This document shows positions 6,811-13,897 of a stretch of 21,538 nt of DNA, in pieces. The DNA comes from Pullilachnospira_A gallistercoris. GTDB taxonomy: Bacteria > Bacillota > Clostridia > Lachnospirales > Lachnospiraceae. The stretch is from assembly GCA_018712125.1 (NCBI GenBank), contig DVHM01000184.1, positions 1-21,538 on the forward strand, written 5' to 3'. The notes under the pieces are model-generated. The model was not told the DNA's origin. It did no database searches and was given only the letters and a program-made list of their open reading frames with translations. Both the position numbers and the translations under genes were made by a program. The stretch's first letter is position 1; each line of letters opens with the position of its first letter.

Positions 6811-7992
6811 ATGAAAGAAATGATTTATCTGGACAATGCGGCAACCACAAAGACGCGACAGGAAGTGGTGGATGCCATGCTGCCATATTTTACGGAATAT
6901 TATGGAAACGCCTCCGCGGTGTATGATTTCGGGGCGAAGGCCAGGGAGGCCATGGACAGATCCCGGGAGACCATCGGGGAGATCCTTCACACAGATGCCG
7001 GCAATATTTATTTCACAGCGGGAGGAAGCGAGTCGGACAACTGGGCTCTGCGTGGGATTGCGGAGGCCTGCAGCGACCGGGGGAGACATATCATTACCAC
7101 AGCCATTGAGCATCACGCGGTACTGCACACCTGCCAGTATCTGGAAAAACAGGGGTTCGAGGTTACCTATCTTCCGGTGGATGAGGAGGGAAAGATTTCC
7201 CTGGAGGAACTGCGGAGGGCAATTCGCGAGGATACCATTCTGATCTCCGTGATGTTTGCGAACAACGAGATCGGCACCATTGAGCCCATCCGCCAGATCG
7301 GGGAGATTGCTCATGAGAGGGGCGTGCTGTTTCACACGGATGCGGTGCAGGCCTTCGGTCAGGTTCCCATCGACGTAGAGGAGATGCAGATTGATCTGCT
7401 CAGCGCCAGCGGGCACAAGTTCGGCGGCCCGAAGGGTGTGGGATTTCTCTATATCCGCAAAGGGGTAAAGATCCGTCCGCTGATTTACGGCGGTGCCCAG
7501 GAGAAAAAGAGAAGGGCGGGAACGGAGAATGTTCCCGGCATTGTGGGGCTCGGAAAGGCGGCGGAGATCGCGGCTGAAACCATGGAGAGCCGGGCGCGGC
7601 AGGAGACAAAGTTGAGAGATTATCTGATCGACGAGGTTCTGCGCAGGGTTCCATACACCCGGTGCAACGGATCCAGAGATGACCGGCTTCCCAACAATGC
7701 CAGTTTCTGTTTCCGCTTTATCGAGGGGGAATCTCTTCTGATCATGCTGGACATGAAGGGAATCTGCGGCTCTTCCGGATCCGCCTGCACTTCCGGTTCC
7801 CTGGATCCCTCCCATGTGTTGCTGGCCATCGGGCTTCCCCACGAGATAGCCCATGGGTCTCTGCGTCTGACGCTGGGAGAGGATACCACAAAGGAGGATA
7901 TTGACCGGACCATCGAGGCAATCTGCGAGATCGTGGAGCGTCTGAGAGGGATGTCTCCTCTGTATGAGGATTTTGTGAAGAAACATTCCTGA
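6811..7992 (+). CDS. nifS: Cysteine desulfurase (NifS/IscS type)
   Basis: This pyridoxal-phosphate enzyme takes sulfur from L-cysteine as a persulfide and releases alanine, feeding Fe-S clusters and tRNA thiolation. The 393-residue product opens with IYLDNAATT. It has the cofactor lysine Lys203 in SASGHKFGGPKG and the catalytic Cys326 in a flexible SGSACTSGSLDPSHVL loop, which marks class I (NifS/IscS) rather than SufS. The ATG at 6811 follows AAAGGAG; an open frame extending upstream runs through the promoter and is not coding. A U-type scaffold follows after 47 bases and mnmA after that, so sulfur transfer to both Fe-S assembly and tRNA is likely. No iscR-type regulator is seen nearby. Confidence 0.95.
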   Translation: MKEMIYLDNAATTKTRQEVVDAMLPYFTEYYGNASAVYDFGAKAREAMDRSRETIGEILHTDAGNIYFTAGGSESDNWALRGIAEACSDRGRHIITTAIEHHAVLHTCQYLEKQGFEVTYLPVDEEGKISLEELRRAIREDTILISVMFANNEIGTIEPIRQIGEIAHERGVLFHTDAVQAFGQVPIDVEEMQIDLLSASGHKFGGPKGVGFLYIRKGVKIRPLIYGGAQEKKRRAGTENVPGIVGLGKAAEIAAETMESRARQETKLRDYLIDEVLRRVPYTRCNGSRDDRLPNNASFCFRFIEGESLLIMLDMKGICGSSGSACTSGSLDPSHVLLAIGLPHEIAHGSLRLTLGEDTTKEDIDRTIEAICEIVERLRGMSPLYEDFVKKHS

Positions 7993-8039
7993 GAGATGAA
8001 AAGAAACCGGAAAAAAGAGATGACAGGAGGAAAAAAAGA

Positions 8040-8477
8040 ATGTACAGTGAGAAAGTGATGGATCATTTTTCCAATCCGAGAAATGTGGGAGAAATTGAAA
8101 ATCCCAGCGGCGTGGGTACTGTGGGCAATGCGAAATGCGGCGATATTATGCGTATGTACCTGGACATCGATGAAAATGGCGTTATTCAGGAGGCAAAGTT
8201 CAAGACCTTTGGGTGCGGCGCGGCGGTGGCAACCAGCAGTATGGCCACAGAGTTGGTCAAGGGAAAGACGGTGCAGGAGGCTCTTCAGGTAACCAACAAG
8301 GCAGTGATGGAGGCTCTGGACGGCCTCCCTCCCGTGAAAGTGCACTGCTCCCTTCTGGCGGAGGAAGCAATTCACGCGGCACTCTGGGATTACGCCAAAA
8401 AGAACGGTATCGTGATTGATGGGCTGAAGGAGCCGGTAAACGATATCGAGGAACTGGAAGAAGCGGAAGAAGAGTAG
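8040..8477 (+). CDS. nifU: Fe-S cluster scaffold protein, NifU/IscU type
   Basis: This 145-residue scaffold receives sulfur from the desulfurase and iron to build Fe-S clusters for transfer to apoproteins. The N-terminus MYSEKVMDHFSNPRNVGEI is typical of the family. The three cluster-binding cysteines are Cys33 (NAKCGDIM), Cys59 (KTFGCGAAVATSS) and Cys103 (KVHCSLLAEEAI). Only the U-domain is present; the C-terminal Nfu domain of full nitrogen-fixation NifU is absent. The tail after about residue 133 is strongly acidic (DIEELEEAEEE), a short unstructured addition. The start at 8040 follows CAGGAGG (8024-8030). It lies between nifS and mnmA, with 11 bases to the latter. Confidence 0.95.
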   Translation: MYSEKVMDHFSNPRNVGEIENPSGVGTVGNAKCGDIMRMYLDIDENGVIQEAKFKTFGCGAAVATSSMATELVKGKTVQEALQVTNKAVMEALDGLPPVKVHCSLLAEEAIHAALWDYAKKNGIVIDGLKEPVNDIEELEEAEEE

Positions 8478-8488
8478 AGAGACGGAGT

Positions 8489-9568
8489 ATGAGCGAGAAA
8501 AAGAAAATTGCGGTTGGTCTGTCCGGCGGGGTGGACTCCGCTGTGGCGGCGTATCTTTTGAAGGAGCGGGGATATGAGGTCATCGGTGTGACCATGCAGA
8601 CCTGCGGGGCAGATTGCAGCAGTCAGTCCGTCTGGAGAAGGCGGGAGGAGGCTGCCGTCGGGGATGCCGCAGAGGTGGCGCGGACGTTGGGAATTTCCCA
8701 TGTGGTACTGGATTTTTCCGGGGAGTTCCGGCATCGCGTGATCGACTATTTTGTGGAGGAGTATCTGCACGGGAGGACACCGAATCCCTGTAATGTGTGT
8801 AACCGCTTTGTCAAGTGGGAGGCGTTGCTGCGGGAGAGCGCCCGCCTGGGAGCCGGAGAGATTGCTACGGGACATTACGCGAAGATACATCGCCTGGAAA
8901 ACGGGAGATTTTCGGTATGCCGGTCGGCTGCAGACGCGAAGGACCAGACCTACGCCCTCTATGACCTGACCCAGGAGCAGCTTGCCCGCACACAAATGCC
9001 GGTGGGAGACTACACCAAGGAAGAGATACGGAAAATCGCCGGAGAACTGGGATTGCCTGTGGCAGCCAAGAAGGACAGCCAGGACATCTGTTTTATTCCG
9101 GATGGCGATTATGGGACTTTCCTGGAGAGGGAGGCGAAGGACAGGCTGCCGGGACCGGGTAATTTCGTCCTGGAGGATGGAACCGTTGTGGGAAGGCATG
9201 AAGGGATCATCCATTACACGATCGGGCAGCGAAAGGGCCTGAAAATTGCTCTGGGCCGGCCGGTTTTTGTCAAGAAGATTGATTTTGCGCGCAATGAGGT
9301 GGTGTTGTCGGACAATGCGGAGCTGTTTACGGACCATCTGACGGCGGAGAAGATCAATCCCATGGCGGTGGAGAAGTTTTGTCCCAGCCAGGAGTTTGTG
9401 GCAAAGATACGTTACTCCCACCGGGGGACCCGATGCAGGATCTCCGAGGTGAGCGAGAAGGGAATGCGAATCGAGTTTGAAGAGAAAGTCCGGGCGGTGG
9501 CGCCGGGGCAGCCGGTGGTGCTTTATATAGGAGATGATGTGGCCGGCGGCGGTATCATTGCGGAGTAG
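8489..9568 (+). CDS. mnmA: tRNA-specific 2-thiouridylase
   Basis: MnmA installs the 2-thio group on uridine 34 of tRNA-Lys, -Glu and -Gln, using ATP and a persulfide from a cysteine desulfurase. The 359-residue protein shows the PP-loop LSGGVDSAVAA (residues 11-21). The catalytic cysteines are Cys101 in RTPNPCNVCNRFVKWEALL and Cys201 in KKDSQDICFIPDGDY. GHYAKI, YTIGQRKGL and the C-terminal beta-barrel complete the family pattern. The segment after VTMQ (about residues 35-60) is unusual: it holds two cysteines (TCGADC) and an Arg/Glu-rich stretch before the normal DAAEVARTLGI. GGAG sits very close to the ATG, so the ribosome site is poorly spaced, but the N-terminal sequence fixes the start. 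Placement after nifS-nifU points to a dedicated sulfur donor. Confidence 0.95.
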   Translation: MSEKKKIAVGLSGGVDSAVAAYLLKERGYEVIGVTMQTCGADCSSQSVWRRREEAAVGDAAEVARTLGISHVVLDFSGEFRHRVIDYFVEEYLHGRTPNPCNVCNRFVKWEALLRESARLGAGEIATGHYAKIHRLENGRFSVCRSAADAKDQTYALYDLTQEQLARTQMPVGDYTKEEIRKIAGELGLPVAAKKDSQDICFIPDGDYGTFLEREAKDRLPGPGNFVLEDGTVVGRHEGIIHYTIGQRKGLKIALGRPVFVKKIDFARNEVVLSDNAELFTDHLTAEKINPMAVEKFCPSQEFVAKIRYSHRGTRCRISEVSEKGMRIEFEEKVRAVAPGQPVVLYIGDDVAGGGIIAE

Positions 9569-9625
9569 ATATCGGCCGCCGGATCCGTTTCGTCATCGTG
9601 CAAAGATACGCCGTACAATGCATCG

Positions 9626-10444
9626 TCAGCAAAGAGGATAGAGGATTGGAGAGCGTTTCCTGTAGACAGCGTATTCCCGGAAGCCGATCCCGGTCAGAAG
9701 CTGCGGGAGCAGATCGAAACGCAGACCGACGTGTTCCGGTTTGTGGGCGTCGGCTCCGATGGTAATCAGCCGTCCTCCCAGCTCATAATATCTCTTTAAA
9801 ACAGAGAGCGAAGGGTTGGGTTGGGTAAGGCCGCAGCGGTACGCGCCGCTGTTTACTTCCAGGGCCTTGTCACGTCGGATCAGCGCCTCCAAAATCGCAT
9901 CCACGATATCGCTGTAATTGCGGTATGTGTCCTCAGGGTTCCTGGAATCCTCCGAGGGGCCATAGCGGAAGACGTAATCCAGATGGCCGTAGCTGTCGAA
10001 GCCGTCAAAGGCTTCTATGTTTTCCAGGATGGATTCGTAATATTCCAGGTATGCCTCGTGGCTGGGCCGGCCTTCAAAGTAGGAGGGATAGTAGGGATCT
10101 CTCCCGTGGACCACGTGGGAAGACCCGATTACAAAATCGAAGGGGCAGGTATCCAGTAGTTTTCGGTGCCTCTCTGCCAGATGAGGCTGCAGCCCGAGTT
10201 CCAGACCAAGATAAATGTGAAAATTTTCTGTGTTATATTCTGCCTGCAGCTGTGTGATGCGCTGCAGGTACGCTTCTATATCCAGGTCAAACATTCCGGG
10301 AGTTTCCCGGTAGTCCCAGTCCAGATGATCCGTGAAGGTAATGCCGGGAAGCTGTTTTCCCCTGGCTGTGTCCGCCATCTCCTCCGGCGGTGTGTGGGCG
10401 TCCCCGGAGAAGGAAGTGTGCATGTGCGCGTCCCATAAAGTCAT
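9626..10444 (-). CDS. hisK: Histidinol-phosphatase, PHP family (HisK type)
   Basis: This 272-residue protein belongs to the PHP metal-dependent phosphoesterases. It is predicted to dephosphorylate histidinol phosphate, the penultimate step of histidine synthesis. Metal-binding motifs are DAHMHTSFSGD (His7, His9), TFTDHLDWDY, a central LGLELGLQPHL, FVIGSSHVVHG, DSYGHLDYV and the C-terminal ITIGADAHKPEHVG. GGAGG sits nine bases ahead of the ATG. No other his gene is nearby; in Firmicutes this gene often stands alone. Other PHP phosphatases share the same motifs, so the exact substrate is inferred from family resemblance. It is convergent with mnmA and divergent from gap. Confidence 0.85.
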   Translation of the reverse strand: MTLWDAHMHTSFSGDAHTPPEEMADTARGKQLPGITFTDHLDWDYRETPGMFDLDIEAYLQRITQLQAEYNTENFHIYLGLELGLQPHLAERHRKLLDTCPFDFVIGSSHVVHGRDPYYPSYFEGRPSHEAYLEYYESILENIEAFDGFDSYGHLDYVFRYGPSEDSRNPEDTYRNYSDIVDAILEALIRRDKALEVNSGAYRCGLTQPNPSLSVLKRYYELGGRLITIGADAHKPEHVGLRFDLLPQLLTGIGFREYAVYRKRSPILYPLC

Positions 10445-10492
10445 TTTTCCGACCTCCTTTGATTGCCAGAAATCCTTATATTTTCGGCATTA

Positions 10493-10521
10493 ATTATAAT
10501 CAGGAGAAAAGAGAAAGACAA
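10493..10521 (-). promoter_or_regulatory. Promoter for hisK
   Basis: On the minus strand, -35 TTGTCT (10521-10516) and a consensus -10 TATAAT (10498-10493) are 17 bases apart, about 48 bases upstream of the hisK start codon. Confidence 0.6.
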
Positions 10522-10528
10522 GACGTTT

Positions 10529-10566
10529 TTTCACGGAATGTAAGGGAAGCGTGAAATTTAGTGAAA
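10529..10566 (+). promoter_or_regulatory. Candidate operator upstream of gap (TTTCAC / GTGAAA half-sites)
   Basis: TTTCACG (10529-10535) and CGTGAAA (10550-10556) are a perfect seven-base inverted repeat with a 14-base spacer. A further GTGAAA at 10561-10566 repeats in the same orientation ten bases on and coincides with the -35 region of the upstream gap promoter. Spacing in near-whole helical turns suggests a regulator binding site. No known box was recognised. Confidence 0.4.
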
Positions 10567-10589
10567 AATTTATCAAACTTCGATATAAT
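10561..10589 (+). promoter_or_regulatory. gap promoter P1
   Basis: A consensus -10 TATAAT (10584-10589) lies 17 bases after GTGAAA (10561-10566, four of six matches to the -35 consensus). The -35 overlaps the candidate operator half-site. Confidence 0.65.
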
Positions 10590-10591
10590 GC

Positions 10592-10620
10592 TTGAAATGT
10601 GGGAAAAAATTGGGTAAAAT
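10592..10620 (+). promoter_or_regulatory. gap promoter P2
   Basis: TTGAAA (10592-10597), a 17-base spacer and TAAAAT (10615-10620) form a second sigma-A promoter only 31 bases after P1. Tandem promoters fit the high expression expected for glyceraldehyde-3-phosphate dehydrogenase. Confidence 0.65.
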
Positions 10621-10628
10621 AGATGCAG

Positions 10629-10666
10629 TTTGGGAAGCTTATCCCAAAAGATTATTATTAAATCTT
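10629..10666 (+). other. Two tandem stem-loops in the gap leader
   Basis: The first hairpin pairs TTTGGGA (10629-10635) with TCCCAAA (10642-10648) around a six-base loop, starting almost exactly at the predicted P2 transcript 5' end. The second pairs AAGATT (10648-10653) with AATCTT (10661-10666). The AGGAGG ribosome binding site follows directly at 10667-10672. Hairpins at the extreme 5' end can protect mRNA from 5'-dependent decay; that role is inferred. Confidence 0.5.
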
Positions 10667-10680
10667 AGGAGGAATTAAGA

Positions 10681-11682
10681 ATGGCAGTAAGAGTAGCGAT
10701 CAATGGATTCGGCCGTATCGGTCGTCTTGCTTTCAGACAGATGTTTGGAGCAGAGGGATATGAAGTAGTTGCAATCAACGACCTGACAAGCCCGAAGATG
10801 CTGGCACACCTGTTGAAGTATGATTCTTCTCAGGGTAAATATGCTCTGGCAGACACGGTATCCGCAGGAGAGGATTCCATCACGGTTGACGGCAAGGAGA
10901 TCAAGATCTACGCATTCCCGGATGCAAACAACTGCCCGTGGGGAGAGTTGAAGGTAGACGTTGTTCTGGAGTGTTCCGGATTCTATACAAGCAAGGCTAA
11001 GGCACAGGCTCACATCAACGCCGGCGCCCGCAAGGTTGTTATTTCCGCTCCGGCTGGAAACGACCTGCCCACCATCGTTTACAATGTAAACCACACCACG
11101 CTGAAGCCGGAGGATACCATCATCTCCGCAGCTTCCTGCACCACGAACTGCCTTGCACCGATGGCAAAGGCACTGAATGATTTCGCAGGCATCAAGTCCG
11201 GAATCATGAGCACTATTCATTCTTACACCGGCGACCAGATGACTCTGGACGGACCCCAGAGAAAGGGCGATCTGAGAAGATCCCGTGCAGCCGCAGTGAA
11301 CATCGTTCCCAACTCCACCGGAGCAGCTAAGGCAATCGGCCTGGTTATCCCGGAGCTGAACGGCAAGCTGATCGGTTCCGCACAGCGTGTTCCCTGCCCC
11401 ACCGGTTCCACCACGATCCTGGTAGCAGAGGTTGAGAAGGATGTAACCGTTGAGGAGATCAACGCAGCAATGAAGGCAGCATCCAACGAGTCCTTCGGAT
11501 ACAACGAGGATGAGATCGTATCCTCCGATATCATCGGAAGCACCTACGGCTCCATCTTCGACGCAACTCAGACTATGGTTGGCGCAAACAATCTGGTACA
11601 GGTTGTTTCCTGGTATGACAACGAGAACAGCTATACTTCTCAGATGGTTCGTACCATCAAATACTTCTCTGAGCTTGCATAA
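10681..11682 (+). CDS. gap: Glyceraldehyde-3-phosphate dehydrogenase, type I (NAD+)
   Basis: This 333-residue enzyme oxidises glyceraldehyde 3-phosphate to 1,3-bisphosphoglycerate with NAD+ in glycolysis. The Rossmann opening is VRVAINGFGRIGRLAFRQ with Asp33 in AINDLT, consistent with NAD+ preference. The catalytic pair is Cys153 (AASCTTNCLAP) and His180 (IHSYTGDQ). The C-terminal WYDNENSYTSQMVRT is diagnostic. The ATG at 10681 follows AGGAGG. Codon use is strongly biased towards a small set, as in highly expressed genes. It is transcribed from two promoters and ended by a strong terminator before pgk. No cggR-type repressor gene precedes it, unlike in Bacillus. Confidence 0.98.
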   Translation: MAVRVAINGFGRIGRLAFRQMFGAEGYEVVAINDLTSPKMLAHLLKYDSSQGKYALADTVSAGEDSITVDGKEIKIYAFPDANNCPWGELKVDVVLECSGFYTSKAKAQAHINAGARKVVISAPAGNDLPTIVYNVNHTTLKPEDTIISAASCTTNCLAPMAKALNDFAGIKSGIMSTIHSYTGDQMTLDGPQRKGDLRRSRAAAVNIVPNSTGAAKAIGLVIPELNGKLIGSAQRVPCPTGSTTILVAEVEKDVTVEEINAAMKAASNESFGYNEDEIVSSDIIGSTYGSIFDATQTMVGANNLVQVVSWYDNENSYTSQMVRTIKYFSELA

Positions 11683-11692
11683 GCAGTGACTC

Positions 11693-11729
11693 AAAAGGGT
11701 CCGGTCGGAAAGGACCGGACCTTTTTTTT
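11693..11729 (+). terminator. Intrinsic terminator between gap and pgk
   Basis: A perfect GC-rich nine-pair stem, GGTCCGGTC (11698-11706) with GACCGGACC (11713-11721), has loop GGAAAG and eight Ts. An AAAA/TTTT extension lies beyond a bulged G. No promoter fits in the 28 bases between the T tract and pgk, so pgk is probably expressed by read-through. Confidence 0.9.
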
Positions 11730-11757
11730 GAAAATATGAATGATGGAGGTTTTTCTC

Positions 11758-12966
11758 ATGGAACTGAACAAAAAGACGATTGACGACATCAATGTCAAGG
11801 GAAAACGCGTTCTCTGCAGATGTGATTTCAACGTGCCTTTGAAGGACGGCAAGATCACGGATGAGAACCGTCTGGTGGCAGCGCTTCCCACCATCAAGAA
11901 ACTGATCGCTGACGGCGGAAAGGTTATTCTCTGCTCTCATCTCGGCAAGCCCAAGGGAGAGCCGAAGCCGGAGCTGTCCCTGGCTCCCGTGGCAAAGCGG
12001 CTTTCCGAGCTTCTCGGACAGGAAGTGAAATTTGCCGCTGATCCCGAGGTGGTTGGCCCCAACGCGAAAGCTGCCGTTGCGGAGATGAAGGACGGGGATG
12101 TGATTCTTCTGGAGAACACCCGCTATCGCGCGGAGGAGACCAAGAACGGAGAGGCATTCTCCAAAGATCTGGCTTCCATCTGTGATGTGTTTGTAAACGA
12201 CGCTTTCGGTACTGCTCACAGAGCCCATTGCTCCAACGTCGGTGTTGCACAGCTGGTGGACACCGCGGTGGTTGGCTATCTGATGCAGAAGGAGATCGCG
12301 TTCCTCGGCAACGCGGTGGAGAAACCCGAGAGACCTTTTGTGGCGATTCTCGGCGGCGCTAAGGTTGCGGACAAGCTGAACGTAATCAACAACCTGCTGG
12401 AGAAATGCGATACCCTGATTATCGGCGGCGGTATGGCATATACTTTCCTGAAGGCGCAGGGATATGAGATCGGAAAATCTCTTGTGGATGACGAGAAGAT
12501 CGATTATTGCAAGGAGATGATGGACAAGGCGAAGAAACTGGGCAAGAAGCTTCTGCTTCCGGTTGACTCCGTTACCATCAGCGATTTCCCGAACCCCATC
12601 GACGCTCCCGTGGATGTGGAAGTGTACAGTGTTGAGGAGATGCCTGCGGACAGAGAGGGATGCGATATCGGACCGAAGACCGCGGAGATGTTCGCGGACG
12701 CTGTCAAGACCGCGAAGACTGTTGTATGGAACGGACCGATGGGTGTATTTGAGAACCCGACACTGGCGGCAGGTACCCTCGCGGTAGCGAAGGCTCTGGC
12801 AGAGACCGATGCCATCACGATCATCGGCGGTGGAGATTCCGCAGCGGCAGTAAACCAGATGGGTTACGGCGACAAGATGAGCCATATTTCCACCGGCGGC
12901 GGCGCTTCCCTGGAATTCCTGGAAGGCAAGGAACTTCCGGGCGTGGCTGCGGCGAACGACAAGTAA
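11758..12966 (+). CDS. pgk: Phosphoglycerate kinase
   Basis: Phosphoglycerate kinase transfers phosphate from 1,3-bisphosphoglycerate to ADP, the first ATP-forming step of glycolysis. The 402-residue product shows the N-domain substrate motifs RCDFNVPLKDG, SHLGKPKG, ENTRY and NDAFGTAHRAH. The C-domain has ILGGAKVADKLNVINNLL, GGGMAYTFLKAQG, WNGPMGVFE and the nucleotide loop IGGGDSAAAVNQMG. ATG 11758 is preferred: GGAGGT lies at 11745-11750 and the product begins MELNKKTIDD. An upstream in-frame ATG at 11740 would place that site inside the coding sequence. tpiA follows after 15 bases, a typical clostridial pair. Confidence 0.98.
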   Translation: MELNKKTIDDINVKGKRVLCRCDFNVPLKDGKITDENRLVAALPTIKKLIADGGKVILCSHLGKPKGEPKPELSLAPVAKRLSELLGQEVKFAADPEVVGPNAKAAVAEMKDGDVILLENTRYRAEETKNGEAFSKDLASICDVFVNDAFGTAHRAHCSNVGVAQLVDTAVVGYLMQKEIAFLGNAVEKPERPFVAILGGAKVADKLNVINNLLEKCDTLIIGGGMAYTFLKAQGYEIGKSLVDDEKIDYCKEMMDKAKKLGKKLLLPVDSVTISDFPNPIDAPVDVEVYSVEEMPADREGCDIGPKTAEMFADAVKTAKTVVWNGPMGVFENPTLAAGTLAVAKALAETDAITIIGGGDSAAAVNQMGYGDKMSHISTGGGASLEFLEGKELPGVAAANDK

Positions 12967-12981
12967 GAAGGAGAAACCATT

Positions 12982-13731
12982 ATGGCAAGAAGAAAGATTA
13001 TCGCGGGCAACTGGAAGATGAACAAGACACCCAGCGAGGCGGTTGCCCTGATCAATGAGTTAAAGCCTCTCGTGGCGAACGACGAGGTGGATGTGGTATT
13101 CTGTGTACCGGCCATCGACATTATCCCGGCAGTGGAAGCTGTGAAGGGAACCAACATCGCCATCGGAGCCGAGAATATGTACTTTGAGGAGAGCGGCGCT
13201 TACACCGGAGAGATCGCTCCGAACATGCTGACCGACGCTGGTGTCTCCTATGTGGTTTTGGGACATTCCGAGCGGAGAGAGTATTTCGCTGAGACGGACG
13301 AGACTGTGAACAAGAAAGTGCTCAAGGCTTTCGAGCACGGCATCACACCGATCATCTGCTGCGGCGAGACGCTGACCCAGAGAAAGCAGGGAATCTACAT
13401 CGACTGGATCCGTATGCAGATCAAGATTGCGTTCCAGAATGTGACCGCGGATCAGGCAAAGAAGGCAGTCATCGCTTACGAGCCGATCTGGGCGATCGGA
13501 ACCGGCGAGACGGCGACTGCGGATCAGGCTGAGGAAGTGTGCGGCGCCATCAGAAGCTGCATCGGCGAGATTTACGACGACGCTACGGCGCAGGAGATTC
13601 GCATCCAGTACGGCGGCTCTGTAAATGCCGGCAACGCAGCGGAACTGTTCGCGAAGCCCGACATCGATGGAGGCCTGGTGGGAGGCGCGTCCCTGAAGGC
13701 TGACTTCGGAAAGATTGTAAATTACAAATAA
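12982..13731 (+). CDS. tpiA: Triosephosphate isomerase
   Basis: This TIM-barrel enzyme interconverts dihydroxyacetone phosphate and glyceraldehyde 3-phosphate. The 249-residue product begins RRKIIAGNWKMNK with Lys12 in the active site. The electrophile His95 is in LGHSERREYF, and the catalytic base is Glu167 in AYEPIWAIGTG. The phosphate-gripping IQYGGSVNAGNA and GGLVGGASLKADF loops are present. Length is normal for bacteria. GAAGGAG precedes the ATG. It shares the transcript with pgk and is followed by a strong terminator. Confidence 0.98.
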   Translation: MARRKIIAGNWKMNKTPSEAVALINELKPLVANDEVDVVFCVPAIDIIPAVEAVKGTNIAIGAENMYFEESGAYTGEIAPNMLTDAGVSYVVLGHSERREYFAETDETVNKKVLKAFEHGITPIICCGETLTQRKQGIYIDWIRMQIKIAFQNVTADQAKKAVIAYEPIWAIGTGETATADQAEEVCGAIRSCIGEIYDDATAQEIRIQYGGSVNAGNAAELFAKPDIDGGLVGGASLKADFGKIVNYK

Positions 13732-13773
13732 GAAAAAGGAAACGGATTTCTCCGCAGGGAGGATTCTGAGCCG

Positions 13774-13816
13774 GCCGCCCGCCATAGTGGAGAAAGCTCT
13801 GGCGGGCGGCTTTTTT
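13774..13816 (+). terminator. Intrinsic terminator after tpiA
   Basis: An eleven-pair GC-rich stem, GCCGCCCGCCA (13774-13784) with TGGCGGGCGGC (13800-13810), is followed by six Ts. It closes the gap/pgk/tpiA block. Confidence 0.92.
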
Positions 13817-13834
13817 ACGCCCGGAAGCCGACTC

Positions 13835-13863
13835 TTTTCAATTTTGAGAAAGTATGCTATACT
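13835..13863 (+). promoter_or_regulatory. Promoter for the Sel1-repeat lipoprotein
   Basis: Extended -10 TGCTATACT (13855-13863) with -35-like TTTTCA (13835-13840) at a 17-base spacing. It lies between the tpiA terminator and the gene, so the lipoprotein is transcribed separately from the glycolytic genes upstream. Confidence 0.7.
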
Positions 13864-13897
13864 AACCACGCAGTTTTTTAAGATGCGGAGGAACATG

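Noticed and set aside
9543..9582. CCGGCGGC/GCCGCCGG inverted repeat across the mnmA stop
   Set aside because: The 24-base loop and lack of a T tract make termination unlikely; GC-rich eight-mers recur by chance.
9594..9635. Imperfect direct repeat CATCGT..GCAAAGA between mnmA and hisK
   Set aside because: Short, two copies only, with an indel, and partly inside the hisK coding end.
10675..12885. A 736-codon open frame on the minus strand opposite gap and pgk
   Set aside because: It is the mirror of two certain, highly expressed genes whose biased codons avoid stop codons on the opposite strand. It shows no family motif and no ribosome binding site.
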